DNA from: Ideonella paludis
GTDB taxonomy: Bacteria > Pseudomonadota > Gammaproteobacteria > Burkholderiales > Burkholderiaceae_C
DNA: 64,000 bases
Reading direction: 5' to 3'
Assembly (NCBI RefSeq): GCF_018069865.1
Contig: NZ_JAGQDG010000006.1
Span: 186,001-250,000, forward strand
Below are positions 44,767 through 52,700 of the stretch, in pieces. Each line of letters begins with the position of its first letter. The stretch's first letter is position 1. The notes beneath the pieces were generated by a model. The model worked only from the letters and a program-made list of their open reading frames with translations, made no database searches and had not been told where the DNA came from. Both the position numbers and the translations under genes were made by a program.

Positions 44767-45530
44767 GCAATAATTACGTACACCAAAAGAAATATAGACT
44801 GGGTAGCACGCAGCGATATAAATCCGTAACCTGAGTCGTTTGTTGGATAAGCCCGGCCAGGATGAATTGAGGCTATTGCCGCTGTAGAATGATCCGAAAT
44901 CGGATATAAGGTCGGCGGCGCTGGGCGCAGGGGACCGGGTCGCTGCTGATCCGCTGAGGGCGGTGACGCGGGATAGGTTGAAGCTGTCTGAATATCTTCG
45001 AATTTGAACGATCGCCGCCTCGATTGACTCGATGCGTAGTTTGGCCGAAACCCAGCCATTGAGGGGTGGCCGTTGCAGCGGTCGTGCTGGCAGTAAGTTT
45101 TGACCACCGAGAGGTGAATTTGTCAGTTTGGAGATCCTGGTGGCGTGCCACAGCCCCGCACTGCCGACGCTTGCTTCATCCGTCTGGGGCGCACAATCAC
45201 CATGGGCTGCTCACAGGCGCAGCGCCAGACCGGGCGTGATCCGGCCTGGAGGGGGCCTGAATCAGCTGCATCAGCGTACACCGCGTGTCGTGGTGCCTGA
45301 AACGATACGCGGTAAACCCGGCAGGCAAACTCGAGCATGGGTGAAATTCTTCGTCAAAAACATGGCTCACTTCCCACACATTCAATGCATGCGACCATAC
45401 CTTGCGAGGTCAACAGCGTCCGGGCCGTCCCTATCCGGAGCGGCTTCGTCCAACCGGCCAGTCGAGCCGAATGATTTTCAGCCAGTCCCTTACTTTTGGC
45501 TAGACAGCATAAAATACAGGATCTCTATCA
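44767..45530. other. long stretch without a recognisable gene inside the island
   Basis: About 760 bases. Base composition rises to moderate GC between about 44860 and 45470 and falls again before the next gene. Short open frames occur on both strands (for example 45128-45544 plus, 44763-45107 minus, 45123-45338 minus), but none has protein-like composition or a family I recognise. It could be the remnant of a mobile element or of decayed genes. No terminal inverted repeats, tRNA or CRISPR repeats seen. Confidence 0.5.
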
Positions 45531-46373
45531 ATGCAGACAGTTGAATACAGTCTTTTTAGAGTCAAGTTTATTAAGCCAGCTCAAGGATCACTCTTCAATC
45601 AGAAGGCGAACCCACAAGATCTTCTAATCGCCGCTGTAATGCAGAAGCCTTCTGGTGAGTTAAGGGCTGGATATTACTGGCATATTGGAAATGTGCAATT
45701 ATTTAACAATGCAAGAGGATACTTTGCAATTGGGAGAACCACAACCTCCTCGATAGAGAAATTCGACGAAGCCAGCGGAAACTTCATCGAAGAAGAAACA
45801 GAAGAAAGCCCTTACACTCATTGTGTTTTTGATGCATCAATTGGCTTCATTGGGATTGCAAAAAAATCAAACCTTTCCCAAACAACGAAGGGTATTGCGA
45901 ACAGGCTGGAGGAGCTTCTTTCCTTAACTGATGGCGTCATCGAAAATAGCATATCAGTTGAAGTAAGGCCAATCCCAGACCCAGATGGATTCCTCAAAGC
46001 AATCACAGAAGCATACAAAGTCTACAGTTACACAGCAACCTTCCGGGGGCCTAACCCTTTTGATGCAGATGAGCACTTCCAGAAGCCGCTTGCTGTATAT
46101 TTGTCCGCAGCTAACGGCCAAAAGGGAAAGGCAACAATTAACGGCGATGATTTAAATCGAGAAGTTCTCACTGAGGTCACAAGAAGTACGGCGGCAACAG
46201 GGAATGAAGCAGCGGCGCGGGTTCAGAAGAGCAAGAAACAAAAGGCAATTACCATCAACCTACGTGGAGACCCAATTAAGCGTAGACACGACGAAAATGA
46301 GCATAACCCAGAGATTGTGCTCAATGACTTGATGAATCAATACATGAGGGTCCGTCGCAATGAAGCTGATTAG
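45531..46373 (+). CDS. uncharacterised protein paired with FRG protein
   Basis: 280 residues, no recognised domain, no signal peptide or membrane segment. The N-terminal half has a mixed alpha/beta look (VEYSLFRVKFIKPAQG, GYYWHIGNVQLFNNARGYFA); the C-terminal part is charged (RVQKSKKQKAITINLRGD). Moderate to low GC, in the accessory island. Its stop overlaps the start of the FRG-domain gene by 14 nt, so the two form a co-translated pair and probably act together. Two-gene modules with an FRG protein are candidates for defence or toxin-antidote functions, but no such activity can be read from this sequence. Confidence 0.75.
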   Translation: MQTVEYSLFRVKFIKPAQGSLFNQKANPQDLLIAAVMQKPSGELRAGYYWHIGNVQLFNNARGYFAIGRTTTSSIEKFDEASGNFIEEETEESPYTHCVFDASIGFIGIAKKSNLSQTTKGIANRLEELLSLTDGVIENSISVEVRPIPDPDGFLKAITEAYKVYSYTATFRGPNPFDADEHFQKPLAVYLSAANGQKGKATINGDDLNREVLTEVTRSTAATGNEAAARVQKSKKQKAITINLRGDPIKRRHDENEHNPEIVLNDLMNQYMRVRRNEAD

Positions 46374-47154
46374 AGTTTTATCGGTGGGAGAACTTATCGA
46401 ACGTATCAACAGCTTACCAAATCACTACATCTACAGAGGTCAGGCCAATTCAAATTGGCGCTTAGAATCATCACTGGAAAGAGTCGTCGGGGCCAATTGG
46501 AACTCGAAATCAGCTCAAATTTTTGAAGACTTCTCGCTTGAGTGCTTTCAATCAAAGTTTCACCTTTATGACACCGAGAACTGCTCGCCCAACTCAAAGC
46601 TGGCTTGGCTCGCGGCTATGCAGCATTATGGAGCCCCGACGCGATTAGTAGATTTCTCCGAAAGCCCGTATGTCGCCCTATATTTCGCCTTAGAAGCTAT
46701 TAATCAGGCCACCAAAGCCGACTTTTCACTTTTCATGATTGACTATCGAGCAATATTGGAGAAGTCGATAGAGCATATCAAGTCTGTGGATCGAGACTTC
46801 AAAGAAACAAGGCAATCCATTCAAGGAAAGCAAGACGAAGTTTTCGAGCGGATCGTTGATCGTTTCTCTTATGACATCGCGTGGATTACTGAGCCAAAGA
46901 TTCTCAATGCTCGAATTGATCGTCAGTCAGGTTCATTTCTTCTATCCGGGAACAGAGGAAAGAGAATTGAGGAGGTACTGTCTTCGGATCTTTACAAAGA
47001 CGTCGATATGCAGAAGCTAGAAATCCCAAGCGAGTTAGCTTCCGGAGTTTACGCATTACTTCGTAAAATGAACGTGACAGGCAAGAGTTTATATGGTGAT
47101 CTTGATGGTCTTGCCAAGTCCATTCGAATGGAGATGCAGGTATATTCGGTCTAG
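46360..47154 (+). CDS. FRG-domain protein
   Basis: 264 residues. The FRG signature is clear: HYIYRGQANSNWRLESSLER (about 22-41), then the core WLAAMQHYGAPTRLVDFSESP (about 84-104) with YVALYFAL, and the downstream conserved ARIDRQSGSFLLSG (about 184-197). FRG proteins are found in phages, plasmids and defence islands of many bacteria; several recently described anti-phage systems contain them, but the biochemical activity is unsettled. It overlaps the preceding gene by 14 nt, with GAGGG upstream of its ATG. Low GC compared with core genes. Likely the effector or regulatory half of a two-gene module. Confidence 0.9.
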   Translation: MKLIRVLSVGELIERINSLPNHYIYRGQANSNWRLESSLERVVGANWNSKSAQIFEDFSLECFQSKFHLYDTENCSPNSKLAWLAAMQHYGAPTRLVDFSESPYVALYFALEAINQATKADFSLFMIDYRAILEKSIEHIKSVDRDFKETRQSIQGKQDEVFERIVDRFSYDIAWITEPKILNARIDRQSGSFLLSGNRGKRIEEVLSSDLYKDVDMQKLEIPSELASGVYALLRKMNVTGKSLYGDLDGLAKSIRMEMQVYSV

Positions 47155-47340
47155 CATCGCGACCAATCGGATGCCCAAAATCCCAAGGCTTCGCCATTTT
47201 CATGGGCTTTTTGGCGTGCTCTACTCGCTACGTTCCTTCAGGTCCCGCTTACCTTGGGCGTAGCAACGGGTGTCATAAGTCAGCTTCTTATATTAAAATA
47301 ATTCTATGGATATCAAGAATTTTGACGCGCTCCACTTCCC

Positions 47341-47826
47341 ATGCAAAGCCACTCGCTATCATCCACCATCAGGGTGCTTTTCGCTGCTGCGGTGGCCTTG
47401 TATGCACTCCATACACTGTTAAATTTATCTATGGTCGCGTTCAAGGCCAAGCGATCGGAATCATGGCCTCGCGTAGAGGGCAGAATCATCAACTCAGCGG
47501 CGAAAATTGGGTGTGGCAAACAGGGTAATAAGTTCTATCCTGATATCAAATATGAATACATCGTCAACAGCGGCGGAACCTATACCAGCAATAATGTGGT
47601 ATTTGGGTATGACCCCTGTGGCTCACAGCAAGAGGCTGCGCAGTTTGCTCAAAAATTTCCGCTTGGAGCAACGATTCCAGTCAGCGTCAACCCCAGAGAT
47701 TTATCCGAAGCAGTGCTGATGCCTGGCACGATGCGATACATTCCGTGGGAGGTCATCGTTGCTCTTTCAATCATCTCTTTCGCCGGTTGCATAACCATCA
47801 TCAATTACGTGCGTAAAGAGTCATGA
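47341..47826 (+). CDS. DUF3592-like membrane protein
   Basis: 161 residues. An N-terminal transmembrane helix (VLFAAAVALYALHTLLNLSMV) is followed by a soluble beta-rich domain with SWPRVEGRIINSAA, PDIKYEYIVNSGGTYTSNNVVFG and IPVSVNPRDLSEAVLMPG, the pattern of DUF3592 proteins. A second transmembrane helix (VIVALSIISFAGCITIINYV) ends the chain. Function unknown. It lies at the right end of the AT-richer island and is followed 16 nt later by a small membrane protein gene of normal GC. Confidence 0.75.
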   Translation: MQSHSLSSTIRVLFAAAVALYALHTLLNLSMVAFKAKRSESWPRVEGRIINSAAKIGCGKQGNKFYPDIKYEYIVNSGGTYTSNNVVFGYDPCGSQQEAAQFAQKFPLGATIPVSVNPRDLSEAVLMPGTMRYIPWEVIVALSIISFAGCITIINYVRKES

Positions 47827-47842
47827 AATTTCTCTTGCACAC

Positions 47843-48223
47843 ATGAATAGCAAAATAATTCTCATTGTTTTGTTTCTGACCTTGGGCCTTTCCGGGGCGT
47901 GTAGCGGCTACTATGAAAGCCATCATCGGGCAACGCCCAAAGCCTTTGACATCCTCTTCTTGGCGGTGAGCACGGTGCTGGTGTACCGCTGGTATTACCT
48001 TGATGCGGCCGCTCGGGCATACCGCCGCACAGCGCTGTTGGGAGGGGCCGTCATCATGTTGCCGCTGCTGGCCCTTCCGTATTACCTTTTCCGCAGCCGG
48101 CCCACTGGCCAAAAGATGCGCGCCTTGTTGGGGTACTTCGGGCTGTTGGTGTTGGCCATCGTCACCATCGTGCTGGGCGGCTTGCCCTTTGCCCTGGCGG
48201 ATGTGGCGACCACTCCCCGATAG
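47843..48223 (+). CDS. small hydrophobic membrane protein
   Basis: 126 residues with about four hydrophobic segments: IILIVLFLTLGLSGACSG (signal-anchor-like), AFDILFLAVSTVLVYRWYY, ALLGGAVIMLPLLALPYYLF and LGYFGLLVLAIVTIVLGGLPF. No family recognised. It follows the DUF3592-like gene by 16 nt and precedes an acetyltransferase gene by 9 nt, so it may be part of a small operon. GC content returns to the genomic level within this gene, marking the right edge of the island. Confidence 0.65.
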   Translation: MNSKIILIVLFLTLGLSGACSGYYESHHRATPKAFDILFLAVSTVLVYRWYYLDAAARAYRRTALLGGAVIMLPLLALPYYLFRSRPTGQKMRALLGYFGLLVLAIVTIVLGGLPFALADVATTPR

Positions 48224-48232
48224 CAAGCCATC

Positions 48233-48727
48233 ATGCAGGCTGATTCATCCTCACTCCACTTTCGCGCGCTCACCCCCGCCGACCAGCCCGCCCTCTGGCA
48301 CTGGCTGCACATCGCCCTGTGGGACCCGCCCCCTGCCCCGCTGCGGCCGCTGGAGGTGCTGCAACACCCTGGGGTGCGGGTCTATGCCGAAGACTGGGGC
48401 CGCGCCTCTGATGTGGGCGTGGTGGCCGTGGTGGCGGGGCAAGACGCGGGGGCGTGTTGGATGCGCCTGTTGCCTTCGCAGGTGGGCTTGGCCTACGTGG
48501 ACGAAGCGACGCCTCAGTTGGGCATTGCGCTGGAGCCTCCGTTCCAGCGGCGGGGCGTGGGCAAGCCTTTGATGCTGAAGGCCCTACAGGAGGCGGCTGA
48601 GGCGGGCTATAAGCAGGTGGCTTTGACGGTGCACCCGCAGAATGGCGCGCGGTTCATGTACGCGCAATGCGGCTTTGCGTTTGTGGAGCTGCGCAACACC
48701 TACCACCTGATGGTTGCAAGGCTGTAG
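48233..48727 (+). CDS. GNAT-family N-acetyltransferase
   Basis: 164 residues. The acetyl-CoA-binding motif A is present as LGIALEPPFQRRGVGKPLM (Q-R-R-G-V-G), followed by VALTVHPQNGARFMYAQCGF, the usual strand-helix with Gly-Phe. Family reaction: transfer of an acetyl group from acetyl-CoA to a primary amine; substrate unknown. Cytoplasmic. It starts 9 nt after the preceding membrane protein gene. Confidence 0.88.
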   Translation: MQADSSSLHFRALTPADQPALWHWLHIALWDPPPAPLRPLEVLQHPGVRVYAEDWGRASDVGVVAVVAGQDAGACWMRLLPSQVGLAYVDEATPQLGIALEPPFQRRGVGKPLMLKALQEAAEAGYKQVALTVHPQNGARFMYAQCGFAFVELRNTYHLMVARL

Positions 48728-48765
48728 CCACTGCCCATCGCCGCCCCCTTCCTACCTCCACGCCC

Positions 48766-49203
48766 ATGCCCACCCCTCCCCCCTGGCTTGAACTACCCGC
48801 CCTGTTGGTCGTTGTAGGCGTCGGCCTTTACTTGCTGGGCCTGGGCTTGGCCGCGCTGCTGGCCCCTCGCCTGGCATCGCGCTTTTTGCTGGGCTTTACC
48901 AGTTCTGCGCGGGCGCACTATGCCGAGTTGTTCACCAGGGTCTTGGTGGGCGGCTCCCTGATGGCGGCGGCGCCGCGCTTGGCGGCTTCTGGCGTTTGGG
49001 CGGTATTTGGTGGGGTCTTGGTGGCCACGTCGCTGGTGATGCTGTGCCTGCCCTGGCGCTGGCACCAGCGTTTTGCCCAGCGCAGCGTGCCTGCAGCGCT
49101 GCGCCATGCGGCATGGGTCGGTGTGGGCGCTTTGGCTGCGGGTGCGGGGCTGTTGGGTGCGCTGGCGGTGGGCGCTGAAGCCCAGGGGCTCAGCGCTGGG
49201 TAG
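48766..49203 (+). CDS. integral membrane protein, four transmembrane helices
   Basis: 145 residues from ATG 48766; the longer open frame overlaps the acetyltransferase gene and is not protein-like. Helices at about 10-30 (ALLVVVGVGLYLLGLGLAAL), 52-66, 70-90 (VWAVFGGVLVATSLVMLCLP) and 110-134 (VGVGALAAGAGLLGALAVG). No family assigned. Convergent with the next acetyltransferase gene, 5 nt between stops. Confidence 0.65.
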   Translation: MPTPPPWLELPALLVVVGVGLYLLGLGLAALLAPRLASRFLLGFTSSARAHYAELFTRVLVGGSLMAAAPRLAASGVWAVFGGVLVATSLVMLCLPWRWHQRFAQRSVPAALRHAAWVGVGALAAGAGLLGALAVGAEAQGLSAG

Positions 49204-49208
49204 ACCTT

Positions 49209-49667
49209 TCAGCCCCCTGCCCGCCACTCCAGCACTTCGTCACCGTGCCCGTCCACCTCGCCCGTGCTGCGCCAGCCCAGGTGGCGGTAAAAGCCGTATG
49301 AGCGCACCTGTGGGTCGGCCGAGCAGGCCAAGAACAAGCGCTGGTGCCCCTGCGCTTGCAGCAGCGCCATCACTTGGCGCAGTAGCGCCTGGCCTATGCC
49401 CTGCCCTTCAAAGCCCGGCAGCAGGGCCAGCACCACCACTTCGCCGCTCTCCAGGCTGCCAAAGCCATAGCCCACCATCTGGCCGTCGCACTCGGCCATC
49501 ACGCCCTGCAGCACCCCGGCGCGGATATCTGCCGCCCAGCTCTCCGCAGTGATGCCCAAGGCCGCCAAGCGGGCCGGGCTGATGGCGTTCTCGCGGGTTT
49601 GGCCACGCAGGCGGATGTAGTCCTCTGCGCGCTCTGGCGGGGCGGGGGCGTAGCGGAGGGTGTTCAT
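49209..49667 (-). CDS. GNAT-family N-acetyltransferase
   Basis: 152 residues. The acetyl-CoA-binding motif reads ALLPGFEGQGIGQALLRQV (G-Q-G-I-G), followed by LFLACSADPQVRSYGFYRHLG. Substrate unknown. It lies downstream of, and is insulated by a terminator from, the giant repeat gene. No relation to the upstream acetyltransferase at 48.2 kb beyond the fold. Confidence 0.88.
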   Translation of the reverse strand: MNTLRYAPAPPERAEDYIRLRGQTRENAISPARLAALGITAESWAADIRAGVLQGVMAECDGQMVGYGFGSLESGEVVVLALLPGFEGQGIGQALLRQVMALLQAQGHQRLFLACSADPQVRSYGFYRHLGWRSTGEVDGHGDEVLEWRAGG

Positions 49668-49712
49668 GGGGCGGGCCTCTGTGGCCCGGAGTGTAGAGGC
49701 CAGCCCCCAAGG

Positions 49713-49742
49713 AAAAAAGCCGCCAGCTTGCGCGGCGGCTTT
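49713..49742 (-). terminator. intrinsic terminator of the first giant repeat gene
   Basis: On the minus strand AAAGCCGCC / GGCGGCTTT form a 9-bp stem with a 9-nt loop, followed by a run of T residues (AAAAAA on the plus strand at 49713-49718). It lies about 50 nt after the stop codon of the giant gene, exactly where a terminator is expected. Confidence 0.85.
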
Positions 49743-49794
49743 CGTGGGGCGTGCCTGCGCAGCCGTGCTGGCGACGCACAGACCCCGTGGAGGC

Positions 49795-52700
49795 TTAGAT
49801 CAACACCTGTCGGCGCAGCGCCTCGTCGTCCAGCAAGCTGGCCAGGCTGGGCGCTGCCAGGGCCGCAGCCGGCGCGGCTTGGGCCACGCTGGCGGCTTGG
49901 GCGCTGTCTTGCAGCAGGCCTTCGGCCGGGGCGGCCAGCAGCTCGCCCAAAGCGGGTGCTGGGGCTTGCTCACCCTTGGCAAACCACACGTCGGCCATGG
50001 CGTGGGTGCTGCCGTCGGCGGTGGTGTAGTCGGACACCAAGCCCAGCAGGTTGCCGTTGTTCACCTCGGTGCCGGCCGCAGCCTGCAGGTTCAGGCTGGT
50101 GATGCCCAGCTCGGTCAAAGACTTCAGCTCGCCAGCGTCCGTCACGCCGTTGCTATTGCCGTCCACCCACACTTGCAGTTGGTTCCAGTTGGCGTCAGCG
50201 CTGCTGAGCATGTGGTCGCCGTTGCTGTCTTCCCAGCGCATGGCTTCATAGCCGTCGCCCGCGCGTTGGCCTTGGGCGTTGTGCGTGCCGATGCCAAACA
50301 GCTCGCGGCCGTCGTTGATCAGCCCGTCGCCGTTGCGGTCCATCACCAGCAGGCCGTCGTTCGCGCCCACCCAGCCGGTTTGGCGGGCGGTGCCGGTGGC
50401 CATCACGTCAAAGCTCACGCCCTCCGCCGCGGCCAAGGTTTGGATGCCGTTGCCGTCCAGGTCCAGCACGATGGGCGTCGCCAGCATGTAGGTGTTGAGC
50501 TGGGCCGTGTTCATGGCCGCCACGTCTTCGCCCTCAAAGGCGCCGATCTGCGTGGTGGTCATGGCCGCAATGTCGGCGGTCTCCAGGCCGGCGATCTGGT
50601 CGGTGGTCAGGGAGACGATCTGCTCGGTGGTCAGGGCGCGCGCCTGGGCGGTGCTCAGGGCCGCGATCTGGCTGGTTTGCAGGGCCTGGAACTGGTCGGT
50701 GCTCAGTGCCGCAATCTGGGCTGTGCTCAGGTTGGCCACTTGCCCGCCTTGCAGGGCTTGGATGTCGTCTGTGGCCAAGGCGGCGATCTGCGCCGTGCTC
50801 AGCGCGCGCAGCGCCACCGTGCTCAGGCTTTGCACTTGGTCGGTGCTCAGGGCGACGATCTGGTCGGTGGTCAAGGCGGCCATGCTGGCTGTGCCCAGGG
50901 CTCGCAGGTCGGCCGTCTCCAGGGCGCCGATTTGGTCGGTGGTCAGGCCCGCGATCTGCGCCGTGGTCAGCGCAGCGGCTTGTGCGGTGCTCAGGGCTTG
51001 GATGCCGTCGGTGCTCAGGGCGGCCAGCGCCTCGGTGGTGAGGGCCCGAATGGACGCCGCACCCAGGGCCGAGAGATCCGCCGTGCCCAGCGTGGCCAGG
51101 TGGTCCGAGGTCAGGGCCGCGACTTGGGTGGTGGTCAGGGCCGCAAACTGCGCCGTGCCCAGGGCGTCCAGTTGGTCGGTGGACAAGGCGGCAATCGCTG
51201 CCGTCGTCAAGGCCCGCAGGTTGACCGTGCCCAGCGCGGCTATGTCGGCCGTCTCCAGCGCCGAGACTTGCTCGGTGGACAAGGCAGCCACTTGCGCGGT
51301 GGTCATGGCCGCCACTTGGGCGGTGCTCAGGGCCGCCACGCCATCACTGGTCAGCGCGGCCACTTGGGCCGTGCTCAGGGCCTTGATGTTGGCCGAGCCC
51401 AGGGCGGCGATGTCGGCGGTGTCCAGGCCGGCAATCTGCGCCGTGGTCAGGGCCACGGCTTGGGCCGTGGTGAGGGCGGCCATCTGGGTGCTGGTCAAGG
51501 CGCCCAGTTGGTCGGTGCTCAGCGAGGCCACTTGGCTGGTGGTCAGCGCCGCCACTTGGGCCGTGCCCAGCGCAGCCATTTGGTCCGTGCCCAGGGCTGC
51601 CAGTTGCGCGGTGCTCAGTGCCTTCACGTGGGTCACGCCCAGCGCGGCCAGGTCGGCGGTTTCCAACGCGGCCACTTGGGCCGTGGTCAGGGCCGAGGCT
51701 TGGGCGGTGGTCAGCGCGGCAAACTGAGCCGTGGTCAGGGCATTGAGCTGCGCGGTGTCCAGCGCGGCCACTTGGGCCGTGGAGAGCTGGGCCACTTGCG
51801 TGGTGCTCAGGGCGGTGACCTGGCCCGTGCCCAGGGCATTGAGCTGGGCCGAGCCCAGGCTTTGGAGCTGGGCCACCGTCAGGGCCCGCAGGTCAGCGGT
51901 CTCGATGGCAGCCACTTGGTCGGTGCTCAAGGCCGCAACCTGTGTGGTGCTCAGCGCTGCCACTTGAGCGGTGGTCAGGGCTTGCACATCGGCGGTGGTC
52001 AGGGCCACCAGTTGCTCGGTGCTCAGCACTCGCAATTGCGTGATGCTCAGGGCTGCGGCTTGTGCGGTGGTCAGCGCGGCCATTTGTTCAGAGCTCAGCG
52101 CAGCGACTTGCGCCGTGCTCATGATCTTGAGGTCGGCGGTCTCGATGGCGGCCACTTGGTCGGTGCTCAGCGCTGCCACGCCAGCAGTGGTCAGGGCCAG
52201 CACTTGGGTGGAGCTCAGAGCCGCCACTTGGCTGGAGCTCAGGCCCGCCAAGGCGTCGGTTTGCAGCGCAGCGATGGCGGCGGTGCCCAAGCGAGCCAGG
52301 TCGCCCGTCTCGAAGGCCGCCACCTGGTCGCTGGCCAGGGCCGCCGCCTGGGTGCTGGTGAGCACCGCGGCTTGGGCGCTGGTCAGCGCCGCGATCTGGT
52401 CGCTGGTCAGCGCGGCCACAGCGGCCGTGCCCAGGGCCTTGACGGCTGCAGTGCTCAGCACCGCAAAGTCCGCCGTCTCCAAGGCCGCGATTTGCGCGGT
52501 GGTCAGGCTGGCCGCTTGCGCGGTGGTCAGCACCGCAGCTTGGGCGGTGGTCAGGGCGTTGAGGTTGTCGGTGCTGAGGGCCGAGACTTGGGCCGTGCTC
52601 AGGGCCGCCACTTGCGCATTGGTCAGTGCGCTCATTTGCGAGGTCAGCAAGGCATTGAGCTGCTGCGAGCCCAGTGCCGCCATTTGCGCCGTGCTCAGCA

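Noticed and set aside
45128-45544. 138-residue frame before the 280-residue protein
   Set aside because: Pro/Arg/Ser-rich composition, no ribosome-binding site and overlap with the well-supported next gene.
47165-47220. Hairpin-like GCCCAAAATCCCA / TGGGCTTTTTGGC after the FRG gene
   Set aside because: Several mismatches in the stem; could be a weak terminator but is not strong enough to list.
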